Notes: generated by a model not told the origin, from the letters alone. 64,000 nt of DNA from Chryseobacterium sp. JJR-5R (GCF_034047335.1 NZ_CP139137.1:558001-622000); one strand, 5' to 3'. Positions 24,502 to 33,846 are shown, counted from the stretch's first letter. Numbers and translations: made by a program.

Positions 24502-25023
24502 ATGAAAAAACTACGCGTCCGCTTCATCATCTTTATGTATGAAAATTCACAGAAACAATACAGGAAATATTTTAAAAAGAAAAAAAGACAGTGGCAGTTC
24601 AATGAAAAGCAACTGTTAAGTTTCAGGGAAGATTCTCTTGGAAGAACACTGGGTGATTTCTACCATGACCACGGTTTCCGGATGATCCCTAAAATGGAAA
24701 ACCATGATGTGTACCATTTGATCACAGATTTAGGAACCCATATTCAGGATGAAATTGCCATGCAGTATCTGCTTTTCGGTAACGGGAAACGAAGTGCTTA
24801 TCTTTTGGGAGTTCTGGCTTTGGGAACCATGGTCTTCCCTGAGTATTTCAGAACCTATTTAAAAGCTTTCCGTAAAGGCCAGCGCATGCGGCCATTTTAT
24901 AATTGGGATTTTGAAGCGCTGCTGTGGCAGAACTTTGACCACCTGAAGGATTTCATACAGCAGAAGAACACCATTGTTTTACATACCACATTGTTTTATT
25001 TTTTTACATTCATTCAATTATAA
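24502..25023 (+). CDS. COQ4 homologue
   Basis: A 173-residue soluble, helical protein. ENHDVYHLITDLGTHIQDEI near residues 72-91 contains the HD-x2-H and later glutamate arrangement that marks the COQ4 family, and FGNGKRSAYLLGVLALG follows as in that family. COQ4 supports ubiquinone biosynthesis in mitochondria and proteobacteria. Bacteroidota use menaquinone, so the role here must differ or be adapted. It is encoded between small membrane proteins. Confidence 0.78.
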   Translation: MKKLRVRFIIFMYENSQKQYRKYFKKKKRQWQFNEKQLLSFREDSLGRTLGDFYHDHGFRMIPKMENHDVYHLITDLGTHIQDEIAMQYLLFGNGKRSAYLLGVLALGTMVFPEYFRTYLKAFRKGQRMRPFYNWDFEALLWQNFDHLKDFIQQKNTIVLHTTLFYFFTFIQL

Positions 25024-25035
25024 ATTTAAAAAATC

Positions 25036-26406
25036 ATGAAAACACATCACTATATATTTCTTACCACCGCTCTGTTCGTGATCGTATTTTACAATCAGGA
25101 TATAGGCCTGAATCTCGGGATTATCGGTACTGTCTATGCACTGCTTACTTTTATCAGGACTCCGGAAAGGAACAGGACAAAAACCTTTATTTTCCTTTTC
25201 GTAACCAGTATTCTGTCAAGTGCAGCATTTGCATGGTACGGGGATTTCCCTTCCTTACTGGCGGTGGTAAGTTCCCTTTTATTATTAGGCTACCGGTCCA
25301 AGAACAGAAGGATGAAAATCCTTTTACTTTTTCCGGTAGTTATTGTTAACGCTTTTACAGCACTGTGCCGGTTTTTCAGTTTTGATGAATGGCTGCCCAA
25401 AAGGAATGTTTCCGGGCTTTGGCAGAAGACAATGGCTTTTTTCCTGATTCCCCTTATCCTGGTTTCTGTCTTCTTCGGGATTTATTCCGCAGGAAGCGAC
25501 CATTTTGCAGGTCTGTTTACCAATGTGGAAATGGATATTAACTTCTGGCAGCTGATCTGCATGGTTGTATTGGGCTTTTTCATCGCCTTCAACTATTGGA
25601 ACTATGCCGTGGAAAAATTAATCTACAAAAGCAATCCTATCCTGGATAATGATTTTAAAGTAAGGGACAGAAGCCTGAAACCGACATATTCTTTCCTTGA
25701 TCTGGATGCTGAAAGAATGAGCGGCGTCATTTCTTTCTTCACCCTGAATATCCTGCTCGTATTTTTCATCATCACGTACAACTACGAACAGTTTTATGAA
25801 ACGGCAAAAACGCCGGGCCGGCTTTCAGAAGAAACCCACGAAAGGGTAAACGCGGTAATCCTGTCTATCATCATGGCGATTTTAGTAATTATGTTCTACT
25901 TCAAATCCGGATTTAATTTTGACCCGAAAGCAGGGCTTATGAAAATCCTGGCCAAATCCTGGATTGTTCTGAACGCCGTACTCATTATTTCTGCCATGCT
26001 AAAAAATTCAGAGTATATTATCAACTATGGGTTTACCTACAAGCGGCTGGGGGTTTATGTATTTCTGGTACTTTCTTTACTCGGCTTGATCACGGCCTTT
26101 ATCAAGATCCAGCTAAAGAAAAGGAATGCTTTTCTTTTCAATACCATGGCGTGGTATTTCTATGCAGCAATTCTCATCTGCAGCTACATCAACTGGGGCG
26201 GAATTATCACTGCTGAAAATATGAAACGTCAGAATTTTGTTTCGGAATATCATAAAAATGAAATCAACTTTAATGAAAATCAGCTTCTGAAGTATGCCGA
26301 AGAAAAAAAAGATTTAAAATTAAAAGCTGAAATTCTGAACAAAGTAAAGCCACAGCAAAATGAAAAGCTCCTTTCTAAAATCCTCTATTATCAATCCATA
26401 CATTAA
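25036..26406 (+). CDS. DUF4153/DUF4173-like polytopic membrane protein
   Basis: A 456-residue integral membrane protein with about eleven hydrophobic segments. The central motif FGIYSAGSDHFAGLFTNVEM and AERMSGVISFFTLNILLVFF are what I associate with DUF4153/DUF4173 proteins. A soluble helical tail of about 55 residues closes it (ENQLLKYAEEKKDLKLKAEI). Last gene of the phosphoesterase operon. Function unknown; in related bacteria such genes are often next to small winged-helix regulators, as here. Confidence 0.75.
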   Translation: MKTHHYIFLTTALFVIVFYNQDIGLNLGIIGTVYALLTFIRTPERNRTKTFIFLFVTSILSSAAFAWYGDFPSLLAVVSSLLLLGYRSKNRRMKILLLFPVVIVNAFTALCRFFSFDEWLPKRNVSGLWQKTMAFFLIPLILVSVFFGIYSAGSDHFAGLFTNVEMDINFWQLICMVVLGFFIAFNYWNYAVEKLIYKSNPILDNDFKVRDRSLKPTYSFLDLDAERMSGVISFFTLNILLVFFIITYNYEQFYETAKTPGRLSEETHERVNAVILSIIMAILVIMFYFKSGFNFDPKAGLMKILAKSWIVLNAVLIISAMLKNSEYIINYGFTYKRLGVYVFLVLSLLGLITAFIKIQLKKRNAFLFNTMAWYFYAAILICSYINWGGIITAENMKRQNFVSEYHKNEINFNENQLLKYAEEKKDLKLKAEILNKVKPQQNEKLLSKILYYQSIH

Positions 26407-26703
26407 ACTGATGCAATATTATATAAGAATCTCGTCAATGCAGTATTATATCTGCCGGAATTTGTAATATAGTGAGAGCTGCTGAATAATCTGTTCGGCC
26501 TGTTCATTGATATCGCTGTAAAAGCCTCATGTTTTTTAATACTAAAATCCTGCGGATGGAACAGTTTTGGCTTTTACCCACATTCAGGAGCCGAAGGGCT
26601 TTATGATCAATACGTTTAAATTTAAATGCCAAAAACCGAAAATATTATCGTAGGTTATAATTATAATGAAAGAGGAATTTAAACAGTTATACAAAAAATT
26701 ATT
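26407..26703. other. Gene-free spacer with a short direct repeat
   Basis: No convincing gene is visible in this 297-bp stretch. Near its left end a 17-bp direct repeat occurs twice with 27-bp periodicity: ATGCAATATTATATAAG at 26411 and ATGCAGTATTATATCTG at 26438. The remainder is AT-rich without a strong hairpin. Confidence 0.45.
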
Positions 26704-27243
26704 ATGAAAAAATCCTTACTGCTCATCCCGCTGATTATCGTTTCATGTAAAAAAGAGCCTGCCGTTTCTGAAATTTCAGATAAAGATTCGTCAGTGGCTA
26801 CGGAACAGCCAGCCTCTTCGACAAGAACAGATTCTGCTGCATTGAGAATGAAAGATTCTGTAATCAACAATGCCCCGAAAACCAAGGAAGTCCTGAAAAC
26901 AGGGGTAATGAGGGACGTGAAAGAAGGGAAAATTACCAGAACCGTAGATGCAGAACAGCTTCCTGTTACTCTGGGAGAAGAATTTACTGAAGACGGACAG
27001 GAATTTACGCTTAAAATAACCGGCTTCAGCAAGCCCGGTATCAAGGCTAAAATCTCAACGAATCAAAAGGATTTTAATATCAGGTTCAATCAGATCAGAT
27101 TGCCGAACGGAGATTATGACGGGCCTTTCGGAAGAGAGGTTACCTATGATGTTAAAGAAAAAGGAGAGGTCTGGCTGATTATCGGCAATAGCAATATGGC
27201 TTCCGGAAATACAAAAGGGAGCTTTACGGTCAGTGTTGAATAA
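26704..27243 (+). CDS. Hypothetical lipoprotein
   Basis: A 179-residue lipoprotein precursor: MKKSLLLIPLIIVSC ends in a lipobox cysteine at residue 15 and is followed by KKEPAVSE, a charged, low-complexity stretch, then a beta-rich domain from about residue 90 (LGEEFTEDGQEFTLKITGFS, NIRFNQIRLPNGDYDGPFG). I do not recognise a family. It is probably anchored on the periplasmic or outer face of the envelope. Confidence 0.8.
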   Translation: MKKSLLLIPLIIVSCKKEPAVSEISDKDSSVATEQPASSTRTDSAALRMKDSVINNAPKTKEVLKTGVMRDVKEGKITRTVDAEQLPVTLGEEFTEDGQEFTLKITGFSKPGIKAKISTNQKDFNIRFNQIRLPNGDYDGPFGREVTYDVKEKGEVWLIIGNSNMASGNTKGSFTVSVE

Positions 27244-27293
27244 TTCTTATTCTTTGGTATAATTTCTGCAAATACAACTTAAAATTTATCATT

Positions 27294-27806
27294 ATGAAAA
27301 ATATATTTTTGTCGGCGGCAGTGGTTTCAGCAGCTTTGGTAAGCTGTGGGACCGTACAGTCACTGGTGCAGAATACATTTCCCTATACGGCCAATGTGTT
27401 GGTTTCTACGGGAGTTCCTGCCAATAAGGAAGTTTCCTCATCTGCCACGGCCTCTAATGTACAGACCTGGTTTGGCGGCAATAACAATGCGCAGATCAGA
27501 GATGTAAGGGTTTCAGATGCCAAAGTTTCGGTAGTATCACCTTCGGGCGGAAGCCTGAATGCTTTCAAATCGATTAAAGTATACATTTCGTCAAGCGGAA
27601 CCGGGGAAAGGCTGGTTGCTTCCAGATCTAATATTTCCACCGATGCATCAAGCCTGAACTTGGATATTGAGAACTCAGGTTTTCTGGACACGGTGGTAAA
27701 AAGCACAGGGGTTACCGTAAGAACCGTTTATGAGCTTAAAAATCAGACCAGTTCAGATATGAACATCAGAATTGCCCTTAATTTCAGCAGCATTCCTGCA
27801 AATTAA
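27294..27806 (+). CDS. Hypothetical lipoprotein
   Basis: A 170-residue protein with a lipobox-like signal (MKNIFLSAAVVSAALVSC, cysteine at 18). The mature part is Ser/Val/Asn-rich and beta-stranded (TWFGGNNNAQIRDVRVSDAK, SFNIS-type short strands near the end), with no motif I recognise. It is separated from the previous lipoprotein by 50 bp and ends in front of a shared terminator. Confidence 0.78.
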   Translation: MKNIFLSAAVVSAALVSCGTVQSLVQNTFPYTANVLVSTGVPANKEVSSSATASNVQTWFGGNNNAQIRDVRVSDAKVSVVSPSGGSLNAFKSIKVYISSSGTGERLVASRSNISTDASSLNLDIENSGFLDTVVKSTGVTVRTVYELKNQTSSDMNIRIALNFSSIPAN

Positions 27807-27831
27807 TTTTTATAAAAGTTTATTTATTAAA

Positions 27832-27863
27832 AAAACGTCTTTCAAAATTCTGAAAGACGTTTT
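27832..27863. terminator. Bidirectional terminator
   Basis: A 12-bp perfect stem (AAAACGTCTTTC and complement) with an 8-base loop stands between the convergent lipoprotein and FKBP genes. Confidence 0.85.
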
Positions 27864-27882
27864 GGTTTGATATAGGTAATGA

Positions 27883-28566
27883 TTATTTAAAATCTACCAG
27901 TTCCACATCAAAGATAAGCATTGCTCCCGGAGGAATCACATTGCCGGCACCGTTATCGCCATAAGCAAGGTCGGATGGAAGATAGAATCTGTATTTTGCG
28001 CCTTTGCTCATCAGCTGTATGCCTTCTGTCCATCCTTTGATAACACCGGAAAGATTAAGCTCAACCGGCTTGCCTCCGTTTTTATCCGTAGAGTCAAAAA
28101 CGGTACCGTCCATCAGTTTTCCGGTATAGCTTACCGTAGCGGTACTTGACGCTGCAGGCCGGGCTTTTTTGTCGCCTTCTTTCAGTACTTCATACTGCAG
28201 TCCGCTTGCGGTGGTAACAATTTTTTTGTTCTGTTTGTTTTTCGCAAGGAATTCGGCGCCTGCTTTTTTGTTTTCGTCAGCCTTTACTTTTTCCTGGGCC
28301 TGTCTTTTATCATTTTGCTTCTGCATAAAACCCTGTAAGAATGTCCCCATTTCCTCTTTCGGGAACAATTTAGGCTTGTCTGCAAATTCATCTTTCATGG
28401 CTTGTGCCAGAAGGTCCGGATCTACCGGGAATCCCTGTTTCTTCATATTCTGAGCGATGTCCAGCCCGATATAATAGGATGCCTTCTGATCATCCGTATA
28501 GGTTTTCTGGGCAAAAGATAAATTAAATGCTGTGAGCAGGGTTAAAGTAATGAATGTTTTTTTCAT
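27883..28566 (-). CDS. Periplasmic FKBP-type peptidyl-prolyl isomerase (FkpA/Mip-like)
   Basis: A 227-residue exported folding catalyst. The signal peptide MKKTFITLTLLTAFNLSFA is followed by an FKBP N-terminal dimerisation domain (YYIGLDIAQNMKKQGFPVD to about residue 110). An FKBP catalytic domain follows, with TVSYTGKLMDGTVFDSTDKNG, VIKGWTEGIQLMSKGAKYRF and YGDNGAGNVIPPGAMLIFDV. It is followed 34 bp upstream on the same strand by dtd. Confidence 0.92.
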   Translation of the reverse strand: MKKTFITLTLLTAFNLSFAQKTYTDDQKASYYIGLDIAQNMKKQGFPVDPDLLAQAMKDEFADKPKLFPKEEMGTFLQGFMQKQNDKRQAQEKVKADENKKAGAEFLAKNKQNKKIVTTASGLQYEVLKEGDKKARPAASSTATVSYTGKLMDGTVFDSTDKNGGKPVELNLSGVIKGWTEGIQLMSKGAKYRFYLPSDLAYGDNGAGNVIPPGAMLIFDVELVDFK

Positions 28567-28600
28567 TTTTGATAAAGTTATATATAATCTGTTTGTAAAT

Positions 28601-29050
28601 TTAAGCTTTTGTCACGGAATCCATCACAATGGTTACCGGGCCGTCGTTAATTAATGATACCTTCATATCTGCCCCGAAAATCCCGCTTTCGGTTTTAAGA
28701 CCGGATTTTGCGATTTCTTCTTTAAAATAATCAAAAAGGGGAATGGCTTTTTCCGGCTTTGCCGCTTTAATGAAAGAAGGGCGGTTCCCTTTTTTATAAT
28801 CGGCAATCAGGGTAAACTGGCTGATGCAGAGGATTTCTCCCTGGATATCCTGTACAGAGCGATTGAGCTTCCCGTCTTCATCCCCGAAAATCCTCAGGTT
28901 TAGGATTTTCTGCACGAGCCAGTCGGCATCTGTTTTCTCATCATTTTCATCAATCCCGATCAGGAGCATCAGTCCTTTACCGATTTCGCCTTCTGTTTTT
29001 CCATTTACTTTTACACAGGATTCGGAAACCCTTTGAATTACAGCTTTCAT
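28601..29050 (-). CDS. dtd: D-aminoacyl-tRNA deacylase
   Basis: A 149-residue proofreading enzyme that hydrolyses D-aminoacyl-tRNAs (and glycyl-tRNA-Ala). The start MKAVIQRVSESCVKVNGK, SQFTLIADYKKGNRPSF near residue 77 and NDGPVTI near 135 (the Gly-Pro chiral-selectivity motif) are diagnostic. It is two bases from the stop of an upstream lipoprotein gene on the same strand, so the two are coupled. Confidence 0.94.
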   Translation of the reverse strand: MKAVIQRVSESCVKVNGKTEGEIGKGLMLLIGIDENDEKTDADWLVQKILNLRIFGDEDGKLNRSVQDIQGEILCISQFTLIADYKKGNRPSFIKAAKPEKAIPLFDYFKEEIAKSGLKTESGIFGADMKVSLINDGPVTIVMDSVTKA

Positions 29051-29052
29051 TT

Positions 29053-29505
29053 TTAATAATAAATATTCAGGACTTTACCCGCAGGATCATAATTGTAAAG
29101 ATAGGTTTTCGGAGGGACGTTGGCTACGGCAGTCGGCTGTCCGGTAAGCAGGATCCACTGGGCATTGTCTTTCGGGCAGACTACCCGGATGTTATCCTGG
29201 ACTTCAAGGGTGGTGTTGCTGTCCGGGCATATGTGCGGGGCATTCCTGTCATATACTTTAAAGGTGCTGTCAGATGATCTTACAATGATCAGCCCCTTGG
29301 TACCGGATTGCTGTTCATTGATATATACCCAGCCGCCTACCTGGTTTAAAGCATAATAAGCAGGGAGGTTAAGATTCAATGTAACGTTGATCGGGTTGTT
29401 TGGGAAGCAACTTACGGTATCTTCACGGCTCCCGCATGATTGTATGGTTAAATTACTGAAAATCAATAGCGTGATTATCATTAAGATTGAAAAAGTTTTT
29501 TTCAT
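29053..29505 (-). CDS. Lipoprotein with degenerate Rieske-like domain
   Basis: A 150-residue lipoprotein (lipobox LTIQSC, cysteine about residue 24). GGWVYINEQQSGTKGLIIVR, YDRNAPHICPD and RVVCPKDNAQWILLTGQPTA have the spacing of Rieske [2Fe-2S] domains. The expected C-x-H and C-x2-H ligand pairs are not intact, as only HIC and a single cysteine in VCPKD remain. It may keep the fold without the cluster. The Rieske relationship is my inference. It precedes dtd in a two-gene unit. Confidence 0.7.
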   Translation of the reverse strand: MKKTFSILMIITLLIFSNLTIQSCGSREDTVSCFPNNPINVTLNLNLPAYYALNQVGGWVYINEQQSGTKGLIIVRSSDSTFKVYDRNAPHICPDSNTTLEVQDNIRVVCPKDNAQWILLTGQPTAVANVPPKTYLYNYDPAGKVLNIYY

Positions 29506-29522
29506 TTCAATTTAAATTTTTA

Positions 29523-29530
29523 TATATTTG
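29523..29530 (+). promoter_or_regulatory. Putative -7 element upstream of greA
   Basis: TATATTTG fits TAnnTTTG; it is 86 bp before the greA ATG in the divergent intergenic region. A TTG at optimal -33 spacing is absent. Confidence 0.4.
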
Positions 29531-29615
29531 TATAAAGTAAACAATTACAACAACGAAAACATTGTCCGGCAAATGTCGGATTATTTTTTTATACTAAAAC
29601 TAAATTTTGAAAATT

Positions 29616-30086
29616 ATGGCAAGCTATGTTACAAAGGAGGGGTTAGAGAAAATGAAAGCTGAGCTGGAACAGTTGGAGACTGTGGAAAGACCAAAAATTA
29701 CCATGCAGATTGCAGAAGCCAGAGACAAAGGGGATCTGTCTGAAAACGCAGAATATGATGCGGCAAAAGAGGCTCAGGGGATGCTTGAAATGAGAATTTC
29801 CAAGCTGAAAGATGCTATTTCCACTTCTAAAATTATAGACGAAAGTCAGTTAGATACTTCAAAAGTTTCCATCCTGACCACGGTGAGGCTTAAGAATAAC
29901 GCCACTAATCAGGAGCAGGTATTTACGCTGGTTCCTGATAATGAAAGCGATCTTAAAGCAGGGAAAATTTCTGTAAATACACCCATTGCCAAAGGGCTCT
30001 TAGGCAAAGTCATCGGCGAAACGGCTGATATTACACTGCCGAACGGGAATAAACTTTCTTTCGAAGTATTGGAAATAACCCTTTAA
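29616..30086 (+). CDS. greA: Transcription elongation factor GreA
   Basis: Rescues backtracked RNA polymerase by stimulating transcript cleavage. The N-terminal coiled coil begins SYVTKEGLEKMKAELEQLE and contains the tip motif EARDKGDLSENAEYDAAKEA with the acidic residues used in cleavage. The C-terminal FKBP-like domain ends with KGLLGKVIGETADITLPNG. The ATG at 29616 is chosen over an upstream TTG because the family begins at this point; length is then 156, as usual. Confidence 0.95.
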   Translation: MASYVTKEGLEKMKAELEQLETVERPKITMQIAEARDKGDLSENAEYDAAKEAQGMLEMRISKLKDAISTSKIIDESQLDTSKVSILTTVRLKNNATNQEQVFTLVPDNESDLKAGKISVNTPIAKGLLGKVIGETADITLPNGNKLSFEVLEITL

Positions 30087-30146
30087 TCATCACTTATTTC
30101 AGGCCTGATATTCAATTCTGATCCTATCTCAACTAATTTCTGACAA

Positions 30147-30536
30147 ATGAGCACGATATTTACGAAGATCATTAACGGTGAAATCCCTTCTTACAAAATT
30201 GCCGAAGATGAAAATTTTATTGCATTTTTAGATGCGATGCCTTTGGTAAAAGGGCATACATTGGTGGTTCCCAAAAAAGAAACCGATTTAATTTTTGATC
30301 TTGATACTGAAGCATACAAAAATCTATGGGCGTTTGCTCAGCAGGTTGCCAAAAAGATCAAAAATGCGGTTCCCTGTGTAAGGGTAGGCGTGGCTGTGGT
30401 AGGCCTTGAGGTTCCCCATGCGCATATCCATTTAATTCCGCTCAATAAAGTTGAAGAGCTGAATTTCAGGAATGAGAGGCTGAAACTGACGGATGAAGAA
30501 TATAAAGAAATTCAGGACTCCATTATTAATTCCTAA
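30147..30536 (+). CDS. HIT family nucleotide hydrolase (HINT-like)
   Basis: A 129-residue protein starting STIFTKIINGEIPSYKIAED, with the histidine triad VPHAHIHLIPL near residue 95 that forms the active site of HINT phosphoramidases. Length and motif spacing are typical. It lies 60 bp after greA and is followed by a terminator. Confidence 0.93.
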   Translation: MSTIFTKIINGEIPSYKIAEDENFIAFLDAMPLVKGHTLVVPKKETDLIFDLDTEAYKNLWAFAQQVAKKIKNAVPCVRVGVAVVGLEVPHAHIHLIPLNKVEELNFRNERLKLTDEEYKEIQDSIINS

Positions 30537-30545
30537 ACAATACAA

Positions 30546-30573
30546 AAACTCGTAAACCGACATTTACGGGTTT
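30546..30573 (+). terminator. Terminator after HIT gene
   Basis: The stem AAACTCGTAAA / TTTACGGGTTT has one G-U wobble and a 6-base loop, followed by CTTTAAT, 9 bp after the stop codon. Confidence 0.7.
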
Positions 30574-30607
30574 CTTTAATCTATATCTTATATATCATAT
30601 ATAAAAA

Positions 30608-31795
30608 ATGAATTCAAACCAGTGTTCTTTCTGCGGAAGAAAAAGAAATGAAGTTCAGATGCTGATTTCCGGCCAAAACGGTTTCATTTGTGAAAACTGT
30701 ATTGAGCAGGCTCATGCCATTGTAAAAGACAGTGGCTCAGAATCCGGGTATGCGCCGGCAGAAAATATGGACGAACTTAAAAAGCCTAAAGAAATCAAGG
30801 TATTTCTGGATCAATATGTCATAGGACAGGACCAGGCAAAGAAACAGCTGTCGATAGCAGTATACAATCATTACAAGAGACTGCTTCATGCGAAGGATGA
30901 AAACCGGGAAGTGGAGCTGGAAAAATCCAATATCATCATGATCGGGGAAACCGGTACGGGGAAAACCCTGCTGGCCAAGACCATCGCCAGGGAACTGAAT
31001 GTTCCGTTCTGCATTGTTGATGCCACTATTTTAACGGAAGCAGGATATGTAGGAGAGGATGTGGAAAGTATCCTGTCCAGGCTGCTGATGGTAGCGGATT
31101 ATGATGTTGAAAAAGCCGAAAAAGGGATCGTCTTTATTGATGAGATCGATAAAATCGCAAGGAAATCCGATAATCCGAGTATTACCAGAGATGTTTCCGG
31201 GGAAGGGGTGCAGCAGGGACTGTTGAAATTACTCGAGGGAAGTATTGTGAATGTTCCGCCGCAGGGTGGGAGAAAACACCCGGACCAGAAATACATCCAG
31301 GTAAATACGCAGAATATCCTGTTTATTGCAGGTGGTGCTTTTGACGGGATCAAGGAGATCATCGAAAGAAGAATGAACAAGCAGGCTATCGGCTTCAGTT
31401 CAGAAAAAATCAATAAGACCGGCGAAGACGAATATATATTAACCAATCTTAATGCAATTGATCTGAGGTCTTTCGGTTTAATTCCCGAACTTTTAGGAAG
31501 ATTCCCGATCATCACCTATCTTGATAAACTTACCAAAGAGACAATGGTAAGGATCATGACAGAGCCAAAAAACTCAATTGTGAATCAGTTTATAGAACTT
31601 TTCAAAATGGACGGCGCAAATCTTGTTTTTACAGACGGATCCATTGAAAAAATAGTGGAAGAAACACTTGAAAAAGGCCTCGGCGCGAGAGGATTGAGAG
31701 GTACTACAGAGAAGGTTCTTGAAGACTATATGTTTTCAATAGGAGAAGAAAAAGAGATCATATTAACTGAAGATAATATTTTTGTTAATAAATGA
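30608..31795 (+). CDS. clpX: ATP-dependent Clp protease ATP-binding subunit ClpX
   Basis: A 395-residue AAA+ unfoldase that feeds substrates to ClpP. The N-terminal zinc-binding domain has cysteines 6, 9, 28 and 31. The AAA+ core shows Walker A GETGTGKT, Walker B VFIDEIDKIARKSD and the sensor-2 arginine in GLGARGLRG. DVSGEGVQQGLLKLLEG and KHPDQKYIQVNTQNILFI are standard ClpX segments. clpP is not adjacent. Confidence 0.96.
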   Translation: MNSNQCSFCGRKRNEVQMLISGQNGFICENCIEQAHAIVKDSGSESGYAPAENMDELKKPKEIKVFLDQYVIGQDQAKKQLSIAVYNHYKRLLHAKDENREVELEKSNIIMIGETGTGKTLLAKTIARELNVPFCIVDATILTEAGYVGEDVESILSRLLMVADYDVEKAEKGIVFIDEIDKIARKSDNPSITRDVSGEGVQQGLLKLLEGSIVNVPPQGGRKHPDQKYIQVNTQNILFIAGGAFDGIKEIIERRMNKQAIGFSSEKINKTGEDEYILTNLNAIDLRSFGLIPELLGRFPIITYLDKLTKETMVRIMTEPKNSIVNQFIELFKMDGANLVFTDGSIEKIVEETLEKGLGARGLRGTTEKVLEDYMFSIGEEKEIILTEDNIFVNK

Positions 31796-31802
31796 AAAAT
31801 TT

Positions 31803-31833
31803 TTGTTTTTTCATAAAAAAGGCATACCTTTGC
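31803..31833 (+). promoter_or_regulatory. Promoter of the T9SS surface protein
   Basis: TTG (31803-31805), exactly 19 bp, then TACCTTTGC (31825-31833): a full match to the Bacteroidota -33/-7 consensus. The start codon follows 39 bp downstream. Confidence 0.75.
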
Positions 31834-31872
31834 CGGTGAGATATTGTATTAACACACAAATAATTATATACA

Positions 31873-33846
31873 ATGAGAAAAAGTTTATTTGCTATTGGCT
31901 TATTAGCAGCCATTAATTCTGTTCAGGCGCAGGATGTTTTATTACACATAGATGATACTGCTACGACATATGTAAGCGAAGGCACTCTATTATATGCAGG
32001 AGGCGGTCTTCAGACAAGAGGTACCGGTATTATAGATGTTCATGGGAACGTAATGGTAGAAGGAACTTCTACTGCTGCTTTCAGGACAGTCACTACAGCA
32101 GGGGGTGCAAAAACGGATGGTGGAAACATCGTATTAAGGCTTAACAATCCGGGAAGTTTTGCGACATCCACGTACGGGCAGCTTTATGTGAATGGGGTTT
32201 CGGCAGCCAATCTTACAGGTGTTGTAAGCAAAGAATACCGCACGGGAAGACACGGTAACGGAAATTATTTCCAGCAGATTGCCCTTCCGTTTGCAGGTAA
32301 GCCTTACAGTACTTTATCAACGGAACTGGCCAAAACATTTGGTACAACAAGGTTCACCCAGAATGAAATCTTAACCTGGAATAATACCAATGCGGTATCC
32401 AACCATGTTACCAACCTTGCCAACACAACTCCGAACGCTCCCGCTTATTATATGCTGGGATCTAAAAACAACAATCTTGACTTAAGCACTCCGCCTGCAA
32501 CGCTGGCTACTATTGCTCCGACAACTACAGGATCTGTATTTACCCTTAACGGTAATCCTGTGCGGTCAGAAGATTTAGCAGCAGTGCCGTTACAGAATGG
32601 AGGGAATGTTTCTTTCGGAGTAAACGGTAACGGGATCAACCAGTACAATGAGAAGTACAATACTTATCTGCAGGATCAGTTAAGCATGACAACAGGTTAT
32701 TTCGTGGGCGATTACGGTAAGAACATCTATCAATTCGGAAATCCGTTCTTTACCAATCTGGATCTGTCCAGAATCGGATATGTAGAGAATACTGCCGGAG
32801 GAGCAGTTACCGATGGAAATAACATTTCAAATATCTGGGGGGTAAAATATACAACCGGAACGATATCGACCTATGCGAATGGATCAACATTTACAACAGG
32901 CGCTCAAATTCAGACGTTTACTACAGGTGGAGTTCCTGTCGGTGATACCGGGCTTATAATTCAGCCGATGCAGACTTTTGTCCTTAAATTAAGAGACAAT
33001 TCCGCACAGACATTGAACTTCAGTACACTCAGAAGGTTTTCAAATACAGTAAGAGCTGCATCAACCAACTATACGGTTACTGCTGCTAAGAACACGAATA
33101 CGGGAACCGTAAAACAGCTTGGAATTATTGCCCTGGATCAGGCAGGTAAAGAAATAGGAAGAACATATTATGTAGTAACGCCTAACTCTACAACCGGTCA
33201 TCAGACTACATCAGCGACCACTGTTCAGGCAGCGGCTACGGGAGGGGACGCCATCGGAACTTTTGAAGAATCCCTGAACGGAGGATACGATTATAACAAT
33301 ACCAATTACTGGTTATACATCAACGAAGCTAATGAAGTTAACTTTAAAGGCAAGAATGTTAAGCTGGTAACATACAGTCCGGCAGTTGTTAAATCGTACA
33401 AATTTGAAATTAAAGAAGATGCAGAGCCTATTGCTGATGGGGCACATGCTTTGTCTGCAGGAATCGGTTTCTATTATAAAGCAGCAAACGGAACATTGCA
33501 GCAGGCTGTACAGGGAGCGGTAATCCCGGTAGCCGGCACAGAGTATGATTTATACTACGGCGAGCCAAGCAATATTGTTTTAGCAACTAATGACACAAAA
33601 GCACCAGTAAGAACTTTGGTAGTGTACAACCCGGCTATCGATAATTATATTGTTAGGTTTGACCCTAACTGGAAGAAAGCTGATATTGAAGTGTATGATA
33701 TGAGCGGAAAATTGGTGATCTCTAAAAAAAATGCAGAAACATCTAAAGACTTTGTTATTGAATTAGACAAAAACATTAAGAACTCTTATGTTGTAAAAGT
33801 TGTTTCTAGCACTGGAGATGTTGTCAATACTAAAATTTTAAAATAA
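31873..33846 (+). CDS. Large exported T9SS-sorted surface protein
   Basis: A 657-residue protein with signal peptide MRKSLFAIGLLAAINSVQA (cleavage before QDV), a long Thr/Asn/Gly-rich beta-stranded passenger and a C-terminal sorting domain (LVVYNPAIDNYIVRF, IEVYDMSGKLVISKK, NSYVVKVVSSTGDVVNTKIL). The last region resembles the type C T9SS signal. The passenger has no catalytic motif and may be an adhesin or structural surface protein. The stop codon overlaps the start of a small transmembrane protein by one base (TAATG). Confidence 0.87.
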   Translation: MRKSLFAIGLLAAINSVQAQDVLLHIDDTATTYVSEGTLLYAGGGLQTRGTGIIDVHGNVMVEGTSTAAFRTVTTAGGAKTDGGNIVLRLNNPGSFATSTYGQLYVNGVSAANLTGVVSKEYRTGRHGNGNYFQQIALPFAGKPYSTLSTELAKTFGTTRFTQNEILTWNNTNAVSNHVTNLANTTPNAPAYYMLGSKNNNLDLSTPPATLATIAPTTTGSVFTLNGNPVRSEDLAAVPLQNGGNVSFGVNGNGINQYNEKYNTYLQDQLSMTTGYFVGDYGKNIYQFGNPFFTNLDLSRIGYVENTAGGAVTDGNNISNIWGVKYTTGTISTYANGSTFTTGAQIQTFTTGGVPVGDTGLIIQPMQTFVLKLRDNSAQTLNFSTLRRFSNTVRAASTNYTVTAAKNTNTGTVKQLGIIALDQAGKEIGRTYYVVTPNSTTGHQTTSATTVQAAATGGDAIGTFEESLNGGYDYNNTNYWLYINEANEVNFKGKNVKLVTYSPAVVKSYKFEIKEDAEPIADGAHALSAGIGFYYKAANGTLQQAVQGAVIPVAGTEYDLYYGEPSNIVLATNDTKAPVRTLVVYNPAIDNYIVRFDPNWKKADIEVYDMSGKLVISKKNAETSKDFVIELDKNIKNSYVVKVVSSTGDVVNTKILK

